NCBI GenBank assembly: GCA_032768795.1
Contig: CP136495.1
Coordinates: forward strand, 1,242,501-1,306,500
Reading direction: 5' to 3'
Length of the DNA stretch: 64,000 nucleotides
From: Tremella fuciformis
Lineage: Eukaryota; Basidiomycota; Tremellomycetes; Tremellales; Tremellaceae
Shown here: in pieces, positions 20,799 to 32,981 of the stretch
Position numbering within the stretch: the first letter of the stretch is position 1
Layout: each line of letters begins with the position of its first letter
Notes under the pieces: model-generated
Database searches by the model: none
The model's input: only the letters and a program-made list of their open reading frames with translations
What the model was told of the DNA's origin: nothing
Position numbers and translations under genes: made by a program

Positions 20799-23365
20799 TC
20801 ACAACAATACACTCGCGGACGCGGGTGTACGTTTGATCCAGTCGGATAAAGCATTGAGGGACTTGCTTGGAAGCGCCAGGCGTTGTCTCTCCACGAGAAC
20901 AACAGCCTCGTCGGACGTGAGTTGACGTGTCTCGATGATTGTTTGTATCAGCCGCCATATGGGTGCACGACGAGAATAGAACTTGCGCTCGGCGTCGTTG
21001 GTCTTTTTCCAGGTCTGATCGTCGCCCTCGTACTGACTGCGGATGGACGCACGCCCATTGATGCCTATCGTGTATTCGGTCCAAAGGTCCTTTACCGTCG
21101 CCACGTTTCGGTCCATTTGATAGGGCGTAAGCAGGACCAAAGGAACGTCGGGCTGATGATGCTGATCCGAGGGCGCTCCTGTGACCGAGGGCGCAAGCGT
21201 CCTTTGATCGAAAGGACCGGATTGAAGTGAACTAGATGACGTTGGGGTGCGCCCTAGCGAGTCTAAAGGAGGGGATATCAACAAAGGCCGAGATAAGGCT
21301 TGTTGTATGGTGCCGACCATGCAGAGCACCGCCTTTAACGTCTCACCGCTGCTTGTATTTGCCAATGTCAACTTGTTGATTGCCGTATCAACATGATCAA
21401 GTTGTTGCTTGCTTGCTTGATCACGTTTTCGCAATTCATCGACGAGAACAGGCAACGCAGTCTCAAGCCGTGTGTCGTACGCGGATTGGTTCTTTGCTGT
21501 GCTCGCTAAAGCCATCCTTTCAAAGTCCAGGTATTCGGGATCTTGAAACAGCAAGTGCCTGAAAACAAAAAGCGACGGATGCGAGCGCCTCCAATGTGGT
21601 GCATCCTGAAGAAAGGACGTGCGCAACTCGTCCAAACACCGCAAAAAGGCTCGAGCAGCAAGATCTTCTTCCGTGTTTTTGCCCAAGTTAAAGAAAGCCA
21701 TCCTTTGTCGGTCAGCTACGCTTTGATTGTACTAAAATAGCTTGCCATCGGTCTAATTGTGGAAATACCTTTCGCACTAAGGTAGGGGGTACCTTTACTG
21801 CACGAGGCAAGTGGAAGGAACCCCCATTTGGCTTGAACCCAGCGGACGCTCTGAGCGCAGGCAAAGCAATGTGCATCAAGTAATGCTTCTCCAAAACCGT
21901 GTCATGCCAATTGCCAGCGCGCGCAACGTCGCGACTTGGAGCTCCAGCCAACTCAGCTAAGCGCGCTCCAGCTTTTCTGTTGATGTGTGTGGCTTGAGTG
22001 GTGCGGATGCCCGAATGTTTGAGTGCCGCTTTGATCGCGACCCTTTGTGTTTCATATGGCACCGGCTCTGACGCGTTTCGACTGTTTTCAAGCAACTTGA
22101 TAGGGTACCAGCTGGCACGAGTCTCAAAGGAGGGGAAACGACTAGCGCTGACATCATAATCAAAACTGACGTCAGGATGAGCACGTTTTAGTACAAAGGA
22201 CCCTCACCGTGCAAACAGGTACAGGCTTAGGAACCACACCGGACACATCTCTAGCTTGGCGTTCCTCATGAATGCTGCATACTGTGTCTTGCCGGAATGA
22301 TTGGTCTTGCCTTCGTTGGTGGCGAAGACAATGACTGGACACAGTGTTGGACCCTCTTGCGTCAAAACATCACAGCTCATGTCTGAGAGACACATTTTTC
22401 GTTGATTGTCGCTCCGAAGGAGGGCAAACATACCAAGCGCGTGCGCACAGGCGTCCCTAAGCGAAGTCTCGCTGTTTCGTGTAAGATAGTAGTCGTACGT
22501 TTTGATGATATCCTGAATGTCTTTGTATCCGTTGTAGTATTGTCCTTTGGGTTTAACCGAGCATCCTTTCATCAAAGGAGGGCTGCGCACCAAGGCCTTT
22601 GTCCACGAAAGTTTTGACCTCTCTTTCATGCTTGAATCTGTTCAAGGCGCTCGCTATCGCTGCAGTCCAAGGCGATCTTGGCGTTTCATAGCTGTTCACT
22701 CCTCGCGAGACCTGGCTTTTCCAAATGTCTACCAAAGCTGCCATCCACTGATTGAAGCTGCTCGGCGACAGATTGGTGTTTCGTACCAAGGCAAGACCTG
22801 ACTCGCTTAGCTTGAAACTGATTGAAGTAAATCTGTGCGCACACTCTTCGGATGTGATTAGCGGAGCCTCCTTTGACCATGTGGTGTTCAACGTTGGCTG
22901 GTTGATTGCCGCCGCTACGTTCACAAAGTCTTGCTCTATGCCTTCTACCGCCAGGATTCCTTCGCTACTCTCGTGTGTACACTTGTTGGTGTTTTGGCTT
23001 GCCGGTATCTGATGTTTTGCAAGTACGTGTTCATAAAGGAACATAAGTGCGCTTGTCGGTGTTACTGTATCCCTGTATGGTCATCCTTTCGCTTGCTCCC
23101 TCCTTTGCCGGCCAGTCCCTGCCAACGTTGGCAAAAGTTGGCAGATTTGAGTTCCTTTGAGCATAATAACGTACCGCAACGGCCAGGCCTTTCCCTCGCA
23201 CCACTTGTACCAGTGCTTTGCCCTTGATTCGTATTGACGTGTGGTGTTGGCCGCATGTGTCTCGGATCGCAGGTGTGTTGACGCATCTACAGCCGCTTGC
23301 CCTTCGGCGAGCATCATTGGCTGAATTCTAACGGTCATTGGGTTGCTTTTGATTGCTCGTCCCAT
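20799..23365 (-). CDS. Crypton tyrosine recombinase with GCR1_C-type DNA-binding domain
   Basis: Exons inferred on the minus strand: 23365-23175, 23072-22591, 22544-22208, 22165-21769, 21731-20799 (779 residues). The recombinase core shows the first catalytic Arg in LLRSDNQR, the HINR box (His-x-x-Arg), a second His in GNWHD and the nucleophilic Tyr in EKHYL, so the tetrad is intact. Downstream, AARAFLRCLDELR leads to a C-terminal block DLWTEYTIGINGRASIRSQ...WKKT...ERKFYSRRAPIW, which resembles the GCR1_C domain of fungal Cryptons. The last intron (37 nt) is doubtful: it removes FPQLDRWQ, which resembles a conserved Crypton segment, so a frameshift is an alternative. Lys/Glu codon use and lower GC differ from neighbouring genes, as expected for a transposon. 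Confidence 0.85.
23120..23140. repeat. palindrome-containing direct repeat, inside Crypton intron 1
   Basis: Second copy of the 21-base motif at 20750-20770. It sits inside the inferred first intron (23073-23174) of the recombinase gene. Confidence 0.85.
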
Positions 23366-24495
23366 CTTGTACAAAGATCAAAGCTGATAAATACGCTCAA
23401 TGATCGGTGAGCCCAATTAAGATTTCCTGTGTGATAACCTTCTGGGTAATACGTGGCTCAACGCGTTTGTAGTATAACCAGCGTTTACGCCTCGTGTAAC
23501 TGCACTTATATGCATGTGAACTTGTAGTCCCATTACAACGTATTAGGATAAGGGTGCTTCCCGGGAGGAAGACTTACCCGATTGGGTAATTTTGTGGTCG
23601 GACATTTGTCCTCGAGCGGAAGCATTTTTGGCTGGACTGTCCAGGTCTGTCCGGACAGGACCTGGGTATAATGTCTTGTTCCCTCGTGTGAGCCGTAGTG
23701 GCCACAAGGTAGCCCGTAGTGCCCGTAGACTTCGCCCTGATTGCTCATGGCACGCGAGGCACACCACGGGGGACGTTATTGAACTCTGAACTGTGCATCC
23801 CACCGTCGTGTGCTTGTTGTGGGCAGTGAATTGAATCTCTCATCTCAAGACGTGACATTTCACTGATGTACCATGCGTCATCCCCTCCTTTAGAAGCGGC
23901 AACGACGCCCATCACTCCCTGTCCGCATGCTGTATGCCTTTCCATGCACACAGACACCCCGACCCAAAGGAAGGGAGATTGCTTTTTCAGGGTTGAAGGG
24001 TCGGGACGCGTCCAGGGCCTCGGTGCTGTTAAAGGGCTGAAGGGGAAAAAGCTCAAACTAAGGAACCGACCTTGGAGCTTTGGCCGTCTCGTCTCCTCTC
24101 TCTACCACATTACATCCATCCTCTCGGTCGCCGTCATTATCATGATACAAAGGCCTCCCGGACGTCACTTCTCCCCCGTCCACCTCGACGTCCATCCTTG
24201 CGTATCAAAGGCTTCCTTGGGCAGCTGATACGTCCACCGCGAATAGCCCCACGACACCGCCCACCGATCTACCGATACCGATGCCGACTAGCCTTTCTCA
24301 TTCGGGCAGCCTTCACGACCCAGCTCTGACGACCGACTTTGACGATCACACGGACTAAGACTAGCAGCGCGACTCGCGACTTGGACCCACTACCTCTTCT
24401 GCGCGATCTGCTTGCGGCGCTTGCAAAGACATCTAAAGGCGACAGAGGTTCCCTTTCCCCTCTCTCGCGTCCGTCTTCCCCTCGTCCACCTCACC
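23366..24495. other. spacer upstream of the Crypton, with one long palindrome
   Basis: 1.1 kb with no supported gene. The left 150 bp are AT-rich and may belong to the Crypton. A near-perfect palindrome lies at 23641-23665. The right ~400 bp are C/T-rich, as expected for the promoter and leader of the gene starting at 24496. Confidence 0.5.
23641..23665. repeat. 25-base near-perfect palindrome
   Basis: CCAGGTC and GGACCTGG arms around TGTCCGGACA; only one base is unpaired. It lies 276 bp upstream of the recombinase start. Confidence 0.7.
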
Positions 24496-27400
24496 ATGGA
24501 GCGCCCTTCGCTGGTCAGCCGATTTCGCAGCAATCGAAACGTCGGGGACGACGATGATCACTACTTCTCTTCCTTCCGATCCAACACTACCTATCGCTCC
24601 GAGGTCCTGGGGGGCATTGGGGCTGCACCACCAGCCCAAAAACCTCAACAGACCGGATTCTTCTCGTCATGGACGTCCGGTCACCATTATGGCAGCAAGA
24701 GCTTTCGCCTACCCCCCTCCCAGCCTGTAGTCGATCGTTATCCCCCAATGCCGCTCCGCCAACCTAGCTTTGCCCCTCATCGCCAATTCTCCCGGGGTCA
24801 AGGTATTCCATTCCCGAAAGCTCCCTCGGACAGCTCCTTGTCCGAAATGGCTACCCCTAATCCTGCTCGACTCCCATCTTCATCGAGCGTGCCCACCGGT
24901 CTAGAGGCCCCAAGGATGCTATTCTCCCCTCTGACTCGTGAGCTGCGACATCAGCCTTCGACGACCGGTGTTCGACCATACGGACCGTTGGGTTATCTCC
25001 AGAACGAGGAGCAAACACGTCAACGCACTGTCTCAGCTCCTCAGGCAAGATCACGGTATACGTATGGGAAGGAGCCGGAGAAACGTTGGGCTGTCCAGAC
25101 GATGTGCGACCTGATCGCTTTCCCGAGACCTCACATCACGCCGCACGAGATCACTCCTCCTGGCAGTCCCGAGAGGGAGAAGCAATCGTTCGTCATCATA
25201 GGGAGCCGTCCGCAGGACCGCGAGCAGGAACGAGAAGAGTGGGAGGCTTATGCGCGCAAGAGCCGAGGCAGGAGTCTCAGCTTTGGCAGCGGATCCGTCT
25301 ACCGCCGCGACCGCTCAGAGTCGATGAGTCGCCGACCGAGTCAGTCATCCCAGGGTCGTTCGAGATCCGGCTCCCTGGGCTCCATATTCAACTTCGTGCG
25401 TCGACCCTCTTTGGGACGGCGAAGTCAATCGGACGATGGGCAAGGTCGTCTCTCGCACGGGTCCTTACCGCCACTCCCGCCTTCCAGGAACCCTTCCCTC
25501 CAGCGTCACCGTGGACATAGAGCAAGCAAGAGCATGTCCGACGTCTCCTTCGGCCACGCAGCTCCACCGCCACCTCGCCCAGCCCCTCTGCGGACACTGC
25601 GTATTGCCCCTCCGCCAGGTCGACCGGGAGGCGTAGTTGTCATTGGACGCGACCCGAAACCTCCACGCCCAAAGCCGCTTGACTTGTCAAAACCTCTTCC
25701 ACCTCTGCCCAGAAGCAGCGGCCCGCAACTACCGCCTACAAGCACTCTACCGTCACTATCGCACGAGATTGGCCTGGCTATCACTAGCGAGCAACCCGCG
25801 TCATCATCACCAATACCCGCATTGGCCAACATGCCCTCGACCCCTCGATCACGCGAAGAAGACAGCAGCGCCGAGGCCGCACATGCCCGTGCATATCTCG
25901 CCAAGCAGCACCAACGGGCAATGAAGAAACGCGCCTTTCAGTCTCCTGCGATGGGTCGACCGCGAGTCTCGTCACATTTCACTGGGCCTGCTGCCGCTGC
26001 GGCATCGGGGCAGCCTCCGCTTTCCGCATACAGCGTCAACTCGGTATACAGCACGGCATCGACGCAGTCCAGCAATGGGGGAGCGCCTAGTCCTCGGCGG
26101 TTGACCGCTCTCGAAGAGGCGATCGGGCGCAGTCGGTCAGCGTCTCTCGGCTCAGCCGTCAAACCTGCCTCGACCATCTCGTCAAGCGCGCGATCTCGTC
26201 CCGGGACAGCAGGCGAAGAGCGACAGACCGGTGCGCCGGCCTTGCCTGCCCCGCCAACAATCAGTCCGCCGTCCCCCTTCTCTGTCCCTGCTCCATTCCC
26301 AAGTCCTCCCTTGCCTCATCCGATCTCTTCGGCATTCGATCGTCAGCTGCTCCCTGCCAACCCATTCAACTTTCCTTCTCAGCCCACGAAATCCGTCCAA
26401 ACGCCAGCCGAGCCAAGTCAGGACTCTCTTCTGCGAGTGATCCGGCCAGAAATGGTGCATTCCGACACAGCCACGTCAAAGACAAGCGGCATGACGGTCT
26501 ACACAGATGCTTCTGAGGGATGGTCACGCGCTTCTGAAGCGCCAGCAACACCGACACCGTCTCGGGGCATCGCAGGGAGTGCACCGGAAGAGAGTCCAGG
26601 AGACCAACCGACGCCACAGCAGAGCATGGACGAGTCTGATTTCCGTGGTCTATTCTTCCGCACGCCTCACGATCGCCGAGGCAGCTTCTCCTCGACGGCC
26701 ACACCAGCAATGGGACCCTTTGGTAGCGTGTCGAACGGGCGGTCACGAACCGGGGTGATGTTTCCCGCACCAGTCGAGCGAGATGAAGCGGTGGGACTGG
26801 GCTACGAGATGCCTACAACCCGGAATGAGGTCCGTCTGAATGACGAGGAGTCGGCGATCCAATCAGAGTCACGACGGGGTTCTGAGCAGTCGGCGCAATC
26901 GGGCGACTCGACAACTAGCGGCGCCGAAACGACGGTGATTGCCACTCCGACTTTGATGCCGTTCTCTACTTCAGATGCTCGACTTCAGTCCCCGACAAGG
27001 GCCTTTGGAGGGTATGTGGGTCCGATAGGCATGGGCTCTGCAAACCCATCCGAGCAGGACCTCTCACCCAGGCAAATGTTGTCACTTGGTTCCGAAGGAC
27101 AGCTCCCCTCCCCGCCAAACACCGGGGACAATAGCGAAGACGGTGGCAGCTCGAGGCCGGTTTCGGAGGGTGAGCACAAGTTGTTCCCTAAGTAATTAGA
27201 GCTGACCCTGCAGAAATCCGAGTGTCATCTGTGATTTCTCGTCGACCAACGATGACTGCCACACCGGGACATGTAAAACACCGCCGGTCACAGGAGATCT
27301 CGTTAGACCAGTCAGGCACTCCTCCACCACCGTCTGCACCAAAGTTCATTCCTTCTCCTACTCTACCTTCTCCCACTTCTCCCAACACGACATCGCTCTC

Positions 27401-27545
27401 CCCCATCCCGGGGTACGAGCATCGCGACTCGACCGCTGTCAGCTTTATGAACGATTTCCCCTCGCCACCTTCCTCAGTCCGACCGGGCTTCTCACACGCC
27501 GAACCCCTCGGCTCGCCCTTACCTCTCCCTTCTCGACTGTCATAG
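24496..27545 (+). CDS. uncharacterised 1001-aa Ser/Pro/Arg-rich protein
   Basis: Two exons, 24496-27169 and 27214-27545, with phases agreeing; a second exon is required because the first-frame stop at 27195 lies within the intron that starts at a GTGAGC donor. The start MERPSLVSRF has a good context (CACC before ATG). The protein is almost wholly low complexity, with SR-like and RRPSLGRRSQS-type basophilic kinase sites, many PPLPPLP-like proline tracts that could bind SH3 domains, and TPSR/SPR motifs typical of proline-directed kinases. The only segment that looks ordered is around WAVQTMCDLIAFPRP to EREEWEAYARK (about residues 195-260). No known domain is recognised. A signalling or polarity scaffold is possible but unsupported. 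Confidence 0.7.
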
Positions 27546-27599
27546 ATACATAAGCATAATCGACGACCTTGACGTACTTGAACGAATCGAAACGACGAG

Positions 27600-29099
27600 A
27601 TGGATGGAGAAGCAGGGCCGAGTAGGCCCAGGAGGGGTGCAGGACAGGATAGCCATAATCATGCTAGTGCATTTGGGCAGGTGGTCATGGGTCCACCTGG
27701 TGCGGGGAAGACTACATATTGTTATGGGATGCATCAGGTAAGCTGTCCCAGTGATACAATGCACTTGTGTCGAGCATTCTACCTAGGCGGCTGTTCATGG
27801 TGCCCGCACAACGCAGCCAGCGGTCTGCCACTCCGTTGGCCATTCGTCATGAGCAATCCCCTTGGTCTCTCCTCCCTACGACCTCATTGCTTGTTGTGAC
27901 CGGCTCGCGTTGCTCGCCCTTGGCCACACGCTGACTCCAGTTCCTCACCGCCCTCGGACGCCCCGTATACATCATCAACCTCGACCCCGCCGTCCCCTCG
28001 CCGCCCTACCCATGCGCCATCAACATCGCCGACCTCATCACCCTCGAGGACGTCATGGCGGAACACGGGCTCGGGCCCAACGGCGCCATGCTCTACTGCG
28101 CAGAGTACCTCGAGGCCAATCTCGACTGGCTCGTCGAGCGCCTGGACGGCCTGCTGAAAGACGACAAGGACGGCTATGTGATCTTTGACACGCCTGGCCA
28201 GGTGGAGCTGTGGACGAACCATGAGAGTTTGAAGAGGATCATGTTGGCGTTGGGCAAGATGGACTATCGCGTGGGTTCGCCTCTCTCCCCCTCTCCCCCT
28301 TCTAGGATGGGCTCACGCTAACCCCGCAGCTCGCGGCTGTGCATCTGTCCGACGCGCACTACATCACCGACGCCACCAAGTTCATCTCGGTCGTCCTCCT
28401 CTCGCTGCGCGCCATGCTGCAGATCGAGCTCCCGCACGTCAATGTCTTGTCCAAGATCGACCTCTTGGCGGGGTACGGCCCGCTCCGTGAGTCCGCTCGA
28501 GAAAGTAGAGGCGCGCCTCATTGCTGACTGGGAGCGTTCGATCTGCGGTACTTTACAGAAGTCCAGGACCTGTCGTACCTCCTCGACACACTCGCCCGCG
28601 ATCCCCGCTCGACGCGGTATCGCAAGCTGAACGAAGCGCTCGTCGAGGTGATTGAGGACTACGGCTTGGTCTCATTCGAGCCGCTAGCCGTCGAGGTGAG
28701 CTTCCCAGTCCCAGATGTCACAGAATGAGGGCTGACGAGCAGGACAAGGCCACGATGATGCGCCTCCTGCGCACACTGGACAAAGCGACCGGCTATGTCT
28801 TTGTGCCCTCCTCGAGCGGAGACGCCCCGCCCAACCCACACGCTCTGCTGAGCGCCGCGGCTGGGCCCCTGCCGAGTGATATGGGCGATATAGACGACGT
28901 TCAAGAACGGTGGGTCGATAATCGCGAGACATACGATGAGATGGAGAGAGAACAGTGGGGACTGGAAGCCGAGGTCCGGGCACGGCGGGCCGAGGCTGAG
29001 CAGAAGGAGTTTGCACGTGAGGCTAGGAGAGATATGGGGCTAGGGGAGGAGGGCGAGGACGACGTGCCGCCCGATAGGCGTTTGCGGCGGGCAATGTGA
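27600..29099 (+). CDS. GPN2: GPN-loop GTPase 2
   Basis: Exons inferred: 27600-27737, 27941-28270, 28330-28486, 28535-28695, 28743-29099, giving 380 residues. GPN GTPases act in assembly and nuclear import of RNA polymerase II. The P-loop [10 protein letters not shown], the NLDPAVP motif, the Gly-Pro-Asn loop that names the family ([10 protein letters not shown]), the G3 motif DTPGQVE and the G4-like SKIDLL are all present and in order. The region [20 protein letters not shown], typical of GPN2, is rebuilt by splicing. The C-terminal ~60 residues are a charged helix ([20 protein letters not shown]). Intron 1 (203 nt) is unusually long for this window. Confidence 0.93.
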
Positions 29100-29269
29100 C
29101 CACGACCTAGCGTGCTCACTACGCATATGCATGGTTCCCTTCGATGTCAAGCTTCAGTGGGATCGACGATCAATGCCGAATGCAATGCATGTCGTCTCAA
29201 TGCACAAAAAACATGCTCCCTGGTCTCACCTCGCTTCCCCGACGCTCCGCTTTGAGGTCACGCCTCCCA

Positions 29270-30365
29270 CTAAACCACCGCCTCCAGCTGCTGGGCCAGC
29301 TTCAATGCAGGTCCGACCAGCGTCACCATCGGGGTGCCCTTGGCCACGCCCAGCGTCTGCGCTGCCTCAATTGCCGCTGCCGAAGCGTCCGAAGGGAGTT
29401 GCCGTGCGGCTTGTCGAATCGAAGGGTTAGGGGAATTGGGAAAGAAGATATTCGAAGAGGTCGGCTCGACAGTCCAGCCACGCTGAGATGAGCCTGACCT
29501 CATCCCCTCAGCAGATCCGACTCACAGTCTGCGCAAACTCCACGAGTTCCGTCTTCTCCCCCGGCTTGTAGAACAGGAGGCTGGCGGCGTTTTGCAGAGG
29601 TAATGATGGATACGACGCCTCGATCGTCGCTGCAATCTGGGCCCTGCGACTCAGCTTGTCTTCTGGACTCGACGGAAGCTGCGCACCGGACTTGCCCCAT
29701 CAACTTCTCCAGCAAGAACCCAAACTCCTCTCTCGGTACACGCTCTCTCGCCCGGTACACCTTGTTGTATGCACCTTCCATCAGCCATCGCTCGCTGGAG
29801 GTCAGCTCATCCCGGCCAATGGGCTCAACCTACAGGTCGACTGGTAATTTGACGAATGAATCTGAAAGCTGCTCCATACTCAGTGTCTCCAGCAAAGTGT
29901 GAAAGTCCGTCAACCGTCCTTCTGCCAAAAGCGCCAGGAGGTGTAGGCCTAGTGTGATTGGCCGTTGAGGGCTTGGAGGGAGATGTGAAAGGGCGGGGTT
30001 GTCATAGAAGGGTTGAAGGGAGGTGTTGTATTGCCAGTAAGATTTGAGGTTGCCTTGTCGCAAAGAATGGTAGACGCCGATCTCAAGGATCGATCCTGCC
30101 TTATGAGCTCATGCTTCGGCCGTGATGCGAGAAGACCTACGAGTTGCGACCAGGTCTTGGGGGTTGGCGTCAGCCGGGGCGAAATACAGACCGGTCTGAG
30201 CAAGCTCGAGCTGGGCGTCAGCTACGGCGGGGGATGACACGGCAGCTAAGTCGGATGGCTCACTTTCAGTTTGGCCAGTCTCTGCGAGACATCTTGTCTA
30301 GACCCTCCCGGCTTGTCAAACGAGCTCTGCAGCTCGGAGAGAGACTGCTGAAGCTGATGGGACAT
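29270..30365 (-). CDS. RPN12: 26S proteasome regulatory subunit Rpn12 (PSMD8)
   Basis: Six exons inferred on the minus strand: 30365-30264, 30210-30141, 30095-29834, 29794-29687, 29643-29526, 29482-29270; the sum is in frame and gives 290 residues, close to the family length. Rpn12 is a PCI-domain subunit of the proteasome lid. Matching segments are SILEIGVYHSLRQG, LHLLALLAEGRLTDFHTLLE, LERWLMEGAYNKVY (seen only after removing a 39-nt intron), and RAQIAATIEASY leading into the winged-helix part. It converges with GPN2, leaving 170 bp between the stop codons. Confidence 0.9.
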
Positions 30366-30960
30366 GGCGAGAATGCGGCTCTCCCAAAGCGATATTCGGA
30401 GCAATATAGACAAGAGCTCTACTCGTGCTTCACCGGCCGGTAATCTCAGTCTTATTTATTTAGTGGTCTTGCTATATCGAGCTGTCATGGGATGATGGAT
30501 GGCGAGAACGACAGTGACGGTGACGCTGACGCGACCTCGCTCGGAGGGTGTTCAAGGTGCCACATGGTTCGGCGATACCCGGCAAATCCCGGTTCGCCAG
30601 GCCTGGGCGGGTCGAGGGAGCGAGGTGGAGGTAAAACGAGGTCCGTGTAACAGCACCAAAGAGTTAATTCATCTTCCATATCACTTTCGAACTTCTCGTC
30701 AGCACTCCAAAGCATCAGACTCGTTGCATCTGCCTCTGCCCATCCTCTTTGCTGTTCACGTATCGCATCTCTCCTCGAACGACCAAAAAATACGATCGAC
30801 CGCCGGATCACTATCGCCTTGGCCATCAGACCATCAATCCCTTCGCATCGAAATCCAGAAAAAAGGCTCCAATACCTGAGTCAGCCGACATTGGGTGTCA
30901 TCTCTTCATTCGCTGATCCTCAGTATCTGCCCTGCATCTATACATCCTCCCCCCTGCATC
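30366..30960. promoter_or_regulatory. divergent intergenic region between RPN12 and the NTF2-RRM gene
   Basis: 595 bp between divergent start codons. It contains a T-rich and TATTTATTTAG-like stretch near 30453-30465. No gene is supported here; a 126-codon open frame within it lacks any family resemblance. Confidence 0.5.
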
Positions 30961-32696
30961 ATGTCTGCCCAGGTGAACGGTCACGCGGCTGCCCCTCAGG
31001 TCAATGGTATCGAGGGCGGCTCGAAGATCTCGGCACACGAGGTCGGCTTCCAGTTTGTACCTCAATACTAGTGAGTCGGCAGTGGACCCGCTCCGATCAA
31101 GCTGACACTGCAGCAATTTTGTCAACAAAAATCCCGAACGTCTCCACTGCTTCTACACTAAACGCTCTCACTTTTCGCATGGCCTCGCCGGTGACGAGAA
31201 GAACACCACCGCGCACGGTCAGGCAGTCGGTGTCTTTTCTTTGAGTTGAGATCCCAGCTCACTGGAAGGAAATCCATCAGCGCATCCTCGATCTCGCCTA
31301 CAATCAGTGCAAAGTCTGGATCAACTCGATCGACTCCCAGTCCTCTGACCGCGGTGGTATCATCATCCTTGTCCTCGGAGAGATCAGCAATAATGAGGGC
31401 GAGTGGCGCAAATTCGCCCAGACTTTCTTCCTCGCCGAGCAGCCGAACGGTTACTTTGTCCTCAACGACATCTTCCGATATCTGCGGGACGACGACGATG
31501 AGGAGGTTGAGGAGCCGGCTCCCGCTCAGCCGGACCTGCAAAATCAGCCTGCCATCGAGGTGTCCGCACCTGCTGCCGCCGAGGAGCAGACCGAGCCCGA
31601 ATCGGCCGCCGAGGAGCCTGCCGCTGCTGAGCCAGTGCGGGAGGAAGCTGTGACCATTGCCGCGCCCGAGTTGCCCAATGGGTCGACCAGCGTGCCGGAG
31701 GAGGCTGTGGTGGCTGCTGTCCCCGACAAGGACATCGCCCCGGAGGAGGCGCCGGTCATCGAGGAGCCCGCTGCTGTCGAGGCCGAGGCTCCTGTTGAAG
31801 TCGCAGAGCCTCAGGATGAGCCCTCTACCGCTTCAGCACCAGCTCCGGCTGAGTCGCCTGCGCCTTCCGCTCCTCAGGTCAATGGTAATGCCCCTCCCGC
31901 CCCTGCTGCTGCTGCCCCGGTCACGACTCCTGCTCCCCCCGCCGCTCCGGCCAAGCCCAAGTCATGGGCTGCTCTTGCTGCTGCCAACGCTTCCAAACCC
32001 GCTTGGGGTTCCGTAGCCGCCGCTCCCGCTCCACCAGCTGCTCAGCCGACCCCGCCTCCTGCTGCGGTCGCGCCGAAGCCCGCCGAGCCCGCCGCCCCGG
32101 CTGCCAGTGGCTCTGCCCCGCAGCAGCGACACCCGTACTACGAGAACGCTCTCAAGATCACCACCTCGCAATGTTTCGTCAAAGTACGTCGCAATCATCA
32201 GTATTTATGACGTCAACTGACATGGCAGCTGCCCAACTGGTCGATTGAGAACCCTACTGGCGGCGAGTCGATGGACGAGACTACGCTCAAGACCGTTGCT
32301 TCTCGATTCGGCGAGGTTAAGAAGGTCGAGATCGTCAAAGCCAAGGCTTGTGCCTTTGTCGAGTTCGCCACGATCGACGGCGCCAAGAAAGCCATCATCG
32401 CCTCGCTCTTGCCCAGTCAGGGCGGCGAGGGCGGCGTTAAGTACGGCGAGGGCAAGCTCAACTTTGAGACGAGGAAAGAAAAGGACGAGAGGCGGCCGAA
32501 GGGCCCTCCCCGCGGCGCCTCGGACACCCGCGGTGGCGGTCGCGGCGGCGCGAGGGTGCATGTCGGCGGACGCGAGGGTGGTGAGGGTCAGGTGAACGGC
32601 GGTGTCCCGAGAGGCGACGCAGCCGGTCGGGGCCGAGGAAGGGGCAGGGGTGGCGCCACTGCCGCTGGTGGTGACCGACCTACCCCCAGGCAATAA
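30961..32696 (+). CDS. Bre5/G3BP-like protein with NTF2-like and RRM domains
   Basis: Exons inferred: 30961-31070, 31114-31225, 31269-32183, 32229-32696, giving 534 residues. An NTF2-like domain occupies about residues 26-160 (EVGFQFVPQYYNFVNKNPERLH...HGQAEIHQRILDL...GYFVLNDIFRYL). A long Ala/Pro/Glu-rich linker follows, then an RRM at about residues 370-455 (LPNWSIENPTG...VEIVKAKACAFVEF) and an RGG-rich tail. This is the layout of G3BP in animals and Bre5 in yeast, which bind RNA and the deubiquitinase Ubp3/USP10 and take part in stress granules. Identification is from domain order. Intron 2 uses a GTCGGT donor. RGG repeats suggest arginine methylation. Confidence 0.88.
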
Positions 32697-32981
32697 TTTC
32701 TAGTTGGGCCCCTGCAGACACACGAGACAGAAGAGGAGTAGATAGCGAGCGGCTGCTTGGAGGTCTGCATCATGTGGAGGTGAGGATGGGCGTGTGGCAG
32801 GGGACACGAGGGAGATATCGCCGGGCTCGCGAGGGGAGCAAGAGCACGTTCATCATGATAGCACGAGCGGATCAGTACGGTCACGACGAGACGACGTCGG
32901 AGGCGATGTTTGTATATAGCATAAGCATCGGGCATGCGAACATGGTGATAAGTTAGGGTATATCAGCCTCGTATCTATCAA

